Source: an uncultured bacterium (GTDB lineage Bacteria; Desulfobacterota; Desulfobulbia; Desulfobulbales; Desulfobulbaceae). From it: DNA of 8,391 bases. Shown here piece by piece: positions 1 to 6,073 of the stretch. The notes under the pieces are model-generated. The model did no database searches and was not told the origin of the DNA. It saw nothing but the letters and a program-made list of their open reading frames with translations. The stretch spans positions 1-8,391 of the forward strand of contig CAIMMA010000754.1 in the NCBI GenBank assembly GCA_903842475.1, read 5' to 3'. Position 1 is the stretch's first letter, and each line of letters begins with the position of its first letter. Position numbers and translations under genes: made by a program.

Positions 1-111
1 CAGCTTGCCCTTGCGGTGCTGATCGGCCTTCTTGCCCTCGCCGCCGGCGGCTATCGATTCCGCCCGCAGCCGTTCCAATGTCTCGAGGGTCGCTTTGTAT
101 TGCGTATCCAT
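1..111 (-). CDS. Acyl-CoA carboxylase carboxyltransferase subunit (PccB-like), N-terminal fragment
   Basis: Only the first 37 codons are inside the window; the gene continues past position 1. The residues after the ATG form a charged helix (TLETLERLRAESI) followed by AAGGEGKKADQHRKGKL. This closely follows the conserved start of biotin-dependent carboxyltransferase subunits such as propionyl-CoA carboxylase beta and methylmalonyl-CoA decarboxylase alpha, which have a GGG..RI..QHAKGKLTARERI pattern. Such subunits move carboxyl from carboxybiotin to an acyl-CoA in the cytoplasm, typically propionyl-CoA to methylmalonyl-CoA. The ATG at 111 has an AAGGTG Shine-Dalgarno-like stretch upstream and puts the family motif at the usual distance from the N-terminus. 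The substrate cannot be told from this piece. A link to the cobamide genes through methylmalonyl-CoA mutase is possible but speculative. Confidence 0.7.
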   Translation of the reverse strand, partial: MDTQYKATLETLERLRAESIAAGGEGKKADQHRKGKL

Positions 112-770
112 GGTGATCACCTTGTTACGGACACCGGTCCGGGGGCACAGGATAGGCCACGAACCGGTTCACAGTTTTTCATCTCTCGGCTCTTGTAAGG
201 TTGTGCATTGTGCAGAAACATCTCACCCCTTGATCTACCGGCAGGTACCTTGCAGAGCGTGACAATTAAGCAACTTTTCCTGGCGAAGTCACTCTTTTTC
301 ATGCCGGGCTTGCTTGGAAAGAGGCAACCACGCCCATCTTGCCTCTTTGGGATTGTCCGTCCCCAGTTGCTTTACCAAAAAGGATCTTACCCCGCCCTCC
401 CGGTCGGCAAAAAAGTACGAACAGGACTATTTTGCATGTGAAAAGAAAAACAGCGCTGATGCCCGTGGCGAGGGGCCTGAGCGGCAGCACTGATAACGGC
501 CTGATTTTCTCAATTTTTTACACGTTGTAACGGTTGCCCTGCTAGCTACCAGGAAATCAGCTGCCTGACAACCGGAAATCAAGACGACAAGAACAGGCTC
601 GCAACCACAACCGGCGTTCTCTTGCTGATATTATCAAGCCGGCCGTATGGATTGCCTCGATGCACCAACAGTTCGTGATCGTGTTGTGGTCATTCCAGAA
701 GAGAGGTGGTAATTTCCATAAAATGCCACCAACCGGCCAACTGACAAACACCTCATTCTTCCGAATTCCC
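112..770. other. Long intergenic region without a convincing gene
   Basis: About 660 bp upstream of the carboxyltransferase gene, visibly more AT-rich than the flanking coding DNA. The short open frames here lack Shine-Dalgarno sequences and recognisable motifs. The region holds a 7-bp tandem repeat (TTGTGCA twice, 201-214), a perfect inverted repeat (318-348) and a small palindrome TTACA-CGT-TGTAA (518-530). It probably contains the promoter and control region for the minus-strand carboxyltransferase gene, but I could not find a clean -35/-10 pair. A decayed gene is also possible, given the stump at its right end. Confidence 0.5.
318..348. repeat. Perfect 10-bp inverted repeat, 11-nt spacer
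   Basis: The arms AAAGAGGCAA (318-327) and TTGCCTCTTT (339-348) are exact reverse complements. Flanking A and T triplets make it look like a weak bidirectional terminator, but neither side has a longer T tract. It could equally be a binding site for a regulator of the carboxyltransferase gene whose start lies about 210 bp away on the minus strand. The function is unknown. Confidence 0.55.
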
Positions 771-887
771 ATGACCCAAAACTCATTCGCCCCACCCCGT
801 AGGCTGCACAATCCCCACCTGCAGATCCTATGGCCCAAGTTTTCCAGAACGCGGATGATGATGCCGTTGCGCCGGGTACGGATCGAT
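771..887 (+). pseudogene. Truncated N-terminal stump of a YheT-like alpha/beta hydrolase
   Basis: From an ATG at 771, the first 39 codons align without gaps to the first 39 residues of the intact hydrolase at 3389-4360. By my count 24 of 39 are identical, including SFAPP, the family N-terminal signature NPHLQ-LWPK, RTR and a following RR-R. Similarity stops where the intact protein reads DDGDFIDLAW. The frame continues with unrelated residues to a stop at 942-944, inside the 3' end of nhaB on the other strand. All catalytic parts (nucleophile Ser, Asp, His) are missing, so it cannot be an active hydrolase. There is no clear Shine-Dalgarno sequence before the ATG. The divergence from the intact copy suggests an old paralogue rather than a fresh duplication. 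The segment is followed directly by a terminator-like hairpin, as if the gene body had been deleted. Confidence 0.75.
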
Positions 888-909
888 ACTTTTCGATCCG
901 CCCTTTTTT
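874..909 (+). terminator. Intrinsic terminator-like stem-loop, plus strand
   Basis: GGG (874-876) pairs with CCC (901-903), then after a 2-nt TA bulge CGGATCG (879-885) pairs perfectly with CGATCCG (894-900) around an 8-nt loop. Six T residues follow at once (904-909). Stem plus T run is the layout of a rho-independent terminator read on the plus strand. The only plus-strand gene it could serve is the YheT stump just upstream. On the minus strand no T tract follows, so it is a poorer terminator for nhaB. Confidence 0.6.
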
Positions 910-928
910 CTTGCTCTCCCCCGGAGGA

Positions 929-2554
929 TTACAGGAACAGGTAGGTCGCCGCCAGACCGGTCAGGGACATGGTGATGGTATAGGGCAGGGCCAGATAGAC
1001 CATACGGCCGTAGGACAGGCGAATAACCGGCGCCAGGGCTGAGGTCAGCAGAAAGAGAAAGGCCGCCTGTCCGTTGGGCGTCGCCACACTGGGAATATTG
1101 GTGCCGGTGTTGATGGCCACCGCCAGTTTATCGAGATGGCGGATGAGGTCTTCCGCCTGCCCGGCTGCGGCTGGCGGCAATGCCGCCAAAACCTCCTTGC
1201 GAGCCACAAGCGGATCGGTGAGCTTATCCATCAACTGCTGGCCGGTCATGCCGATATCGGGGATAGCGCCCATCATGCTGACAAAATGGGTCTTGGTTTC
1301 CGAGATATAGACCGTGGCGACAAAGACGTTGTCGGAAATGGCCGACAGCAGTCCGTTGGCGATATAATAGGCGGCCAGTTGCGCCTGCCCCTTGAGACTG
1401 ATGACGTAATTGATCACCGGGGCAAAAAGATGCTGGTCATGAATAACGGCCACAATCGCGAAAAAGACCACCAGCAGGGCCGTGAACGGCAGGGCTTCTT
1501 CAAAGGCGTGGCCGATCCGGTTCTCTTCGGTTATCCCGTTGAAGGCGGTGAGGAAAACTATCACCGACAAGCCGATGATGCCGACCGCCGCCATATGGAA
1601 GGCCAGGGCCACAATCAGCCAAATACCGGCCAGGGCCTGGGTGATCAGCATGGTCTTGCCCTGAAATCCGCGTTTGGCCTCCATCTTGATCGCGGTCTCA
1701 AGGAGATGGGAGCGGATATTGCCCGGCAGCTCAACCCCGTACGAAAACCAATGGTGCTTCTCCACAGAGTAACAGGTACCGAGTCCGACCAGCAGGACCG
1801 GCAGTGAGACCGGGGCGACCTTGAGAAAAAAGGTCAAGAAATGCCAGCCCATCTCGCTGCCGATCAGCAGGTTCTGCGGTTCGCCCACCAGGGTGCAGAC
1901 CCCGCCCAGCGCGGTGCCGACCGCGCCGTGCATCATCAGGTTCCTGAGAAATCCCCGGAACTGTTTCAAATCTTCCTGCTCTTTTTCTTTCAGGGCCAGG
2001 TCGCTGCTCAGATCATAGACCCCGGCGCCGCCGTCTTTGCCGGTGATATAGCGGTGGTAGATCTCATAAAAGCCATAGGCAACGGCGATGATCACCGCGG
2101 TGACCGTCAGGGCATCGAGGAAGGCCGAAAGAAAGGCCCCGGCAAAACAGAAGAGCAGGGAAATATATATTTTCGACTGCACCCGAACGAGGATGCGGGT
2201 AAAGGTGAATCGAAGGAAATCCTTCATAAAATAGATGCCGGCCACCATGAAAATCAGCAGCAGGATGACCTCGAAATTTTTCAGGGTTTCCTGAAACACG
2301 GTCTCCGCCTTGGTCATCCCGATAAACACCGCCTCCATCGCCAGGCCCCCCCCCGCTGGCAGCGGGTAGCATTTCAACGCCATGGCCAAGGTGAAAATAA
2401 ATTCGCCGATCAGCAACCAACCGGCGATGAACGGTCCGTACGTATGCAGCAGGATCGGATTGGCAATCAGAAACAGGAGAATGGTCAGTTTATACCAAAG
2501 CGGTGCATTCCCGAGAAAGTTGCGGCCAATGGCCTGGGGAAAGGATTGGGGCAT
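929..2554 (-). CDS. nhaB: Na+/H+ antiporter NhaB
   Basis: This inner-membrane secondary antiporter exchanges cytoplasmic Na+ for external protons and serves sodium and pH homeostasis. The 541-residue product is slightly longer than E. coli NhaB (about 513) and matches it along its length. Seen are hydrophobic segments from residue 22 onward, LDALTVTAVIIAVAYGFYEIY (starts at 146, with Asp147 in the first conserved membrane-acid region), GTALGGVCTLVGEPQNLLIG (213-232), SDNVFVATVYI (407-417) and TNIPSVATPNGQAAF (from 485). A hydrophilic loop lies at about 431-475. The ATG at 2554 has GAGGAG eight bases upstream. A run of nine G residues on the coding strand (2346-2354) encodes the Gly-Gly-Gly near residue 68-70; the frame is intact there. 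The gene lies 145 bp downstream of the DsrE-family gene on the same strand and may share its transcript. Its stop is 20 bp from the plus-strand terminator beside the YheT stump. Confidence 0.95.
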   Translation of the reverse strand: MPQSFPQAIGRNFLGNAPLWYKLTILLFLIANPILLHTYGPFIAGWLLIGEFIFTLAMALKCYPLPAGGGLAMEAVFIGMTKAETVFQETLKNFEVILLLIFMVAGIYFMKDFLRFTFTRILVRVQSKIYISLLFCFAGAFLSAFLDALTVTAVIIAVAYGFYEIYHRYITGKDGGAGVYDLSSDLALKEKEQEDLKQFRGFLRNLMMHGAVGTALGGVCTLVGEPQNLLIGSEMGWHFLTFFLKVAPVSLPVLLVGLGTCYSVEKHHWFSYGVELPGNIRSHLLETAIKMEAKRGFQGKTMLITQALAGIWLIVALAFHMAAVGIIGLSVIVFLTAFNGITEENRIGHAFEEALPFTALLVVFFAIVAVIHDQHLFAPVINYVISLKGQAQLAAYYIANGLLSAISDNVFVATVYISETKTHFVSMMGAIPDIGMTGQQLMDKLTDPLVARKEVLAALPPAAAGQAEDLIRHLDKLAVAINTGTNIPSVATPNGQAAFLFLLTSALAPVIRLSYGRMVYLALPYTITMSLTGLAATYLFL

Positions 2555-2699
2555 CGGAAAATCTCCTCGATTAACAAGACAGTTTTACAGGCGCCGGTTA
2601 TGGCGCTTGGTCGCTGAGGACGGACGGCGGGGCGGGAGTTCGTCGCCCGGATGGCGGCTGGGGCCTCCCGGGGAACGGGTGGGGCGGCGTGCAGACGAG

Positions 2700-3050
2700 C
2701 TAAAAATTGAAAACCTTGGCCTCGGCCGCCATGTCGATCAGGTGGGGGCCGCCGTCAAGGGCCATATTGGCATGGAACCCGGCCTCGTCCAGGCCGCGGT
2801 TCTTGGCGCAGGGGGTGCAGATGCCCACCGGCACCTCGTTTTCGACCAGATAGGGCAGGTAATCGTTGACGCAATCGCCGGTATCGGTTTTCTGGCCGCC
2901 GTCGCGATCTTTCATCGCCCAGTCAACGCCGCTGTCGATGAAAAACAGGTTGACCTGGTGGCCCTTGGCGTGGGCGATTTTGGCGAACTGAAAACATCGG
3001 GTTGCCTTTTCAAAATGGTTGTCGCGCAGTACAAACAAAAAATTGGCCAT
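2700..3050 (-). CDS. DsrE/DsrF-family small cytoplasmic protein
   Basis: The product has 116 residues, the usual size of the DsrE/DsrF/YchN fold. Family members act in sulfur transfer (DsrEFH, TusBCD) or have unknown roles. Visible are an opening beta strand MANFLFVLRD, an amphipathic helix (EKATRCFQFAKIAHAKG), a second strand (QVNLFFIDSGVDWA), and the conserved later block VPVGICTPCAKNRGL with Cys78 and Cys81 as a CxxC pair. Other cysteines are Cys19 and Cys60. The C-terminal part (GPHLIDMAAEAKVFNF) fits the family's closing helix and strand. The ATG at 3050 is chosen because a strong AGGAGG lies a few bases upstream and the family starts here; the open frame extends further upstream without family similarity. 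It is divergent from the YheT-like gene and upstream of nhaB on the same strand. Sulfur-carrier function is only inferred; no dsrF, dsrH or dsrC partner is in the window. Confidence 0.8.
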   Translation of the reverse strand: MANFLFVLRDNHFEKATRCFQFAKIAHAKGHQVNLFFIDSGVDWAMKDRDGGQKTDTGDCVNDYLPYLVENEVPVGICTPCAKNRGLDEAGFHANMALDGGPHLIDMAAEAKVFNF

Positions 3051-3388
3051 GCCTTCCTCCTGGGATGATAGTGTGCAGGTGCGCTCCGCCGGAGCCGACG
3101 CCTTGAGCCTGAAGCGCCAACGGGGCGGGAACACCCCGATATTCCATAATACTGTGAAATTATGCCCCTGATGACTACCAAAAAACCCCGGGCCCGGCAA
3201 CCGTAATCGGTACCGAAGAAGTCGGTTTATCGGTGACGGAGGCGCTCCGGCGGCCAGGGCCGGCGCTGGCTGATCGCCTGGCAAGGGTGATCTGCCAAGA
3301 CGGTGGCCAGACCTAAAGCGGGGTGGTAGGATCAGATCGGCAACCACCCCCGGCAGTCCCACCCCACCTCTTTTCCCGCGGAGAGCCC
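3051..3388. promoter_or_regulatory. Divergent intergenic region with GC-rich hairpins
   Basis: These 338 bp separate two divergent genes and should hold both promoters. An AT-rich island at about 3140-3185 is the likeliest place. TATTAT on the minus strand (3146-3151) could be a -10 box for the DsrE-family gene, but no good -35 is found at the right distance. Two short perfect hairpins stand out: GCTCC-GCC-GGAGC (3083-3095), about 33 bases before the minus-strand ATG and so in that mRNA leader, and CGGAG-GCG-CTCCG (3237-3249) on the yheT side. They share the core GCGCTCCG. Their role is unknown. No reading frame here shows family features. Confidence 0.4.
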
Positions 3389-4360
3389 ATGACCACCTCG
3401 TCCTTTGCCCCACCCTTCTGGCTGCGCAACCCCCACCTCCAGACCCTGTGGCCCAAGCTGTTCCGAACCCGGCCCAACCTGCCGGTCCGGCGGCAGCGGC
3501 TGGAACTCGACGACGGCGATTTCATCGATCTTGCCTGGGCAACCGACAGCAGCGGCCCGGTGGTTCTCGTTCTCCACGGACTGGAGGGAACGCTGCGCTC
3601 CCATTATGCCCTGCCGACCATGCAGGCCCTGGCGCTGGCCGGCTATCAACCGGTATTCATGCACCTGCGCGGCTGCAGCGGTGAACCCAACCGGCTCGCC
3701 CGCAGCTATCACTCCGGGGCGAGCGCGGATCTGGCCAAGGTGCTGGAACTGTTGCGGGCCAGCGGGCAGCCGGTCACGGCGGCGATCGGCTTTTCCCTGG
3801 GCGGCAACCTGCTGCTCAAATACCTGGGCGAGAGCGGTTCCTCCGCCCTGCTGCAGGCTGCGGTGGCGATCAGCGTGCCCTTTGTCCTTGCCGATGCGGC
3901 CCGGCGGCTTGAGCAAGGAGCCTCACGACTCTACCAGCACTACCTCCTGACCCGGCTGAAACGCGCCTACCAGCACAAATTCAGCAGCCTGCCCTCACCG
4001 CTGCGGGTTGACCTGGAGACCATCACCACCCTCTGGGACTATGACCAGCAGGTGACCGCCCCTTTAAACGGCTTTGCCGGGGCCGAAGACTATTACACCC
4101 GCTGCAGCTGCCAGGGCTTCCTGCAAGGCATTACCACCCCGACCCTGATCCTCCATGCCCGGGACGACCCCTTCATGTACGACCACGATATCCCCGGTCC
4201 GGATCAAGTCGGCCCGGGGGTGGAACTGGCCATCCAGGCCCACGGCGGCCATGTCGGCTTCATCGACGGCCCCCTGCCTTGGCGCAGCCGCTGCCTGATC
4301 GATCGGCTGGCGCCCGCCTTTCTTGATCAACAATTGACCGAATCGCCCTCCTTTTCATAA
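3389..4360 (+). CDS. YheT-family alpha/beta hydrolase
   Basis: The cytoplasmic alpha/beta-hydrolase-fold protein has 323 residues, the usual YheT length. The family includes E. coli YheT and the eukaryotic ABHD1/3 group; the bacterial substrate is poorly defined, with esterase or lipase-like activity. Seen are the N-terminal signature LRNPHLQTLWPK (12-23), DGDFIDLAW (42-50), the oxyanion-region motif LHGLEGT (62-68), the family block HLRGCSGEPN (92-101), the nucleophile elbow GFSLGGN with Ser136, the acid in ARDDPF (Asp259 or Asp260), and the catalytic His288 in GGHVGF. The ATG at 3389 is preferred over an upstream in-frame GTG at 3323 because a GGAG Shine-Dalgarno sequence precedes it and family similarity begins there. 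It is convergent with the cob operon (60-bp gap). A truncated paralogous N-terminus lies at 771-887, on the other side of nhaB. No clear terminator follows; only a weak GGTCG/CGACC hairpin lies at about 4390-4407. Confidence 0.9.
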   Translation: MTTSSFAPPFWLRNPHLQTLWPKLFRTRPNLPVRRQRLELDDGDFIDLAWATDSSGPVVLVLHGLEGTLRSHYALPTMQALALAGYQPVFMHLRGCSGEPNRLARSYHSGASADLAKVLELLRASGQPVTAAIGFSLGGNLLLKYLGESGSSALLQAAVAISVPFVLADAARRLEQGASRLYQHYLLTRLKRAYQHKFSSLPSPLRVDLETITTLWDYDQQVTAPLNGFAGAEDYYTRCSCQGFLQGITTPTLILHARDDPFMYDHDIPGPDQVGPGVELAIQAHGGHVGFIDGPLPWRSRCLIDRLAPAFLDQQLTESPSFS

Positions 4361-4420
4361 CCGATCCGGCTCATCATACCTTCTCGCCGGGTCGATTGAG
4401 GCCGACCGTTGCCCCTGATT

Positions 4421-5017
4421 TTACTCCCGGGGTGACCGCGCGCGGAGCATATCGACCGCCGCCAGGGCATCGTCAACAGCAAAAATTTCAAAGCAGACCA
4501 GCAGCTCGGGACGCAGGAGCGGGATCGCCTTTTCCAGGGTGGCGGGGTCAAGCGGCAGGTGGTCGGTGAGGCCATCGGTGCCGGAGAGGTGGAGTTCAAC
4601 CAGGTGGGGGAGGAAATGGGCAGGCAGGGGCAGGCCCAGCAAGCTGTGGGTAAGATCAAAGGTGAAGCGGGGATGGAACTCAACCTGATCAATCAGGTTT
4701 TCCAGGGCCACCAAGGCCGGCCAGGCCAGGCCTTGCCACCCGGGCAGCGGGTGCAGGATCATGTTGAGCAGGGGAAAGCCGGACTCGACAAAGAACCGGG
4801 CCGCGGCCAGGGCGCCCGCGGCATCGTCGGTGGGCAGGTGGACGGTGTATTCGAGGTCCAGAGCCGCCAACCCCTCAAGGCTGGCAGCGACCCTGGCCTC
4901 CATGGCGCGGTCCCAGGTGTAGACCAGGAGTTCGACAAAATCGACCCGCCCCTCCACCAGACGGGCGTTATCGAGGAAATTTTCCCCGGTAAGCCATGAC
5001 GTGGTCCCCAATTTCAT
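4421..5017 (-). CDS. CbiR-like cobamide-remodelling phosphodiesterase (TIM-barrel, AP-endonuclease-2 superfamily)
   Basis: The 198-residue protein is the last gene of the cob operon. It opens with MKLGTTSWL, then VDFVELLVYTW, YTVHLP, LHPLPGW, FDLTHSLLG, ELHLSGTDGLTDHLPLDP and CFEIF. This order of acids and histidines at strand ends (Glu29, His60, His89, Asp121, His143, His153, Glu177) is what metal-dependent xylose-isomerase-like TIM barrels show. The LGTTS start, VHLP and HL-G-DG--DHLPL blocks resemble CbiR, described from Akkermansia and Rhodobacter, which cleaves the phosphoribosyl bond of the cobamide nucleotide loop. It looks shorter than the CbiR proteins I recall. The ATG at 5017 overlaps cobT by 50 bp and begins at the family start. 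An in-frame TTG at 5041, with GAGGAG further upstream, would add eight residues. The position after cobT supports a nucleotide-loop role. The specific activity is inferred, and a different sugar-phosphate isomerase-like function is possible. Confidence 0.7.
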   Translation of the reverse strand: MKLGTTSWLTGENFLDNARLVEGRVDFVELLVYTWDRAMEARVAASLEGLAALDLEYTVHLPTDDAAGALAAARFFVESGFPLLNMILHPLPGWQGLAWPALVALENLIDQVEFHPRFTFDLTHSLLGLPLPAHFLPHLVELHLSGTDGLTDHLPLDPATLEKAIPLLRPELLVCFEIFAVDDALAAVDMLRARSPRE

Positions 5018-6062
5018 CCCGTGATTTCCCGATAGCAGCAAAAGTTCCCATCTCCTCGATCATTCGAAGCGCGGCCTCGACGATGCTGAACACCAGGGCG
5101 CAGCCGGTACCCTCGCCCAGACGCATGTTCATGTCCAGCATGGGCTCCAGGCCGGTGATCTCCTTGAGCAGCTTGGCCCCGGGCTCAAAGGAGATGTGCG
5201 AGGGAATCATGTATTCGACCGCCTCAGGCTTGAGGCGGATGGCCACCAGGGCGGCGACATTGGAAATCAGGCCGTCGGTCAGCACCGGCACCCGGCGGGC
5301 GGCGCAGGCCAGGAAGGTGCCGGCCATGCCGGCGATATCGAGGCTGCCGACCTTGGACAAAACATCAAGGGCATCGTCGGCATCAGGACGATGCAGGTGC
5401 ACCGCCTGTTGCACCACCGCTTTTTTGCGGGCAAAGGCCTCGTCGGTCAATCCGGCGCCCCGGCCGACCACCCGGTCGATATGGGCGCCGGTAAACGCGT
5501 AGAGCACGGCGCTGCTGGCGGTGGTGTTGCCGATGCCGATTTCACCGGTGCCGATCAGGTCGTAGCCCTGGTCGATGGCGGTATTGGTGATCTCGATCCC
5601 CACCTCAAGCGCCCGGACAGCCTCCTCCCGGGTCATGGCCGGCTCGACCAGGAAATTGGCGGTGCCGTAGCGGATTTTACGGTTGATCACTTTGGGCAGA
5701 TCGACATCGACCTGGATGCCGATATCCACGGCAATGATATCCGCGCCCGCATAGTTGGCGAGGAAATTGCCGCCCATCCGCCCGGAGGTGACGAAATCGG
5801 CGCCGATCCGGGTGATATCCTGGGGATACATGGCAATCCCCTCGCGGCAGACGCCATTATCGGCCATCATGATGATGATCGCTTTTTTGTGGATGGCGTT
5901 GTGGATCCGGCCGGTGATCCCGGCGATCTGGCGGGCAATATCCTCAAGCTTGCCGAGGCTGCCCGGCGGCTTGAGGCAATAATCGATCTCTTTCTGGGCC
6001 GCGGCCATCACCGCCTTGTCAGTCGGCCGGATGGCGGCCAAGGTTTGCTGCAGCAGCTGCAT
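4968..6062 (-). CDS. cobT: Nicotinate-nucleotide:dimethylbenzimidazole phosphoribosyltransferase CobT
   Basis: CobT transfers phosphoribosyl from nicotinate mononucleotide to a lower-ligand base (DMB or another benzimidazole or purine), giving alpha-ribazole 5'-phosphate for the cobamide nucleotide loop. The 364 residues match the Salmonella enzyme (356) throughout: LKPPGSLGKLE (30-40), MMADNGV-REG (66-75), GTGEIGIGNTTASSA (from 171), DVLSKVGSLDIAGM (233-246), IPSHISFEPGA (from 286) and MRLGEGTG with Glu317, the same number as the catalytic base in Salmonella. The usual ADHGV motif reads ADNGV here. About 20 residues after EEMGTFAAIG form a C-terminal tail whose last 50 bases overlap the next gene. 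The ATG at 6062 has AAAGGAG six bases upstream, and the gap from cobC is 11 bp. Lower-ligand preference cannot be read from the sequence. Confidence 0.95.
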   Translation of the reverse strand: MQLLQQTLAAIRPTDKAVMAAAQKEIDYCLKPPGSLGKLEDIARQIAGITGRIHNAIHKKAIIIMMADNGVCREGIAMYPQDITRIGADFVTSGRMGGNFLANYAGADIIAVDIGIQVDVDLPKVINRKIRYGTANFLVEPAMTREEAVRALEVGIEITNTAIDQGYDLIGTGEIGIGNTTASSAVLYAFTGAHIDRVVGRGAGLTDEAFARKKAVVQQAVHLHRPDADDALDVLSKVGSLDIAGMAGTFLACAARRVPVLTDGLISNVAALVAIRLKPEAVEYMIPSHISFEPGAKLLKEITGLEPMLDMNMRLGEGTGCALVFSIVEAALRMIEEMGTFAAIGKSRDEIGDHVMAYRGKFPR

Positions 6063-6073
6063 GGTGGCTCCTT

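Noticed and set aside
117..302. 61-codon minus-strand ORF just upstream of the carboxyltransferase start
   Set aside because: No Shine-Dalgarno sequence before its ATG, no recognisable domain, and it lies in a control region; most likely chance.
891..910. Similarity between the sequence at the stump's end (TTTTCGATCCG) and the 3' end of intact yheT (TTTTCATAACCGATCCG) as a deletion joint
   Set aside because: The shared pieces are only about 5 and 7 bases and separated by a gap; too short to tell from chance.
1136..1807. Long plus-strand open frame opposite nhaB
   Set aside because: Antisense to a clear nhaB; the composition (Gly, Gln, Asp, His rich) is that of a shadow frame in GC-rich DNA.
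2591..2606. GCGCC / GGCGC hairpin upstream of nhaB as a terminator for the DsrE-family gene
   Set aside because: Short stem and no T run on either strand; treated as chance in GC-rich DNA.
3051..3413. Upstream extension of the DsrE-family frame to 237 residues
   Set aside because: The added part is Arg/Pro/Gly-rich with no family similarity, while a strong AGGAGG marks the internal ATG at 3050.
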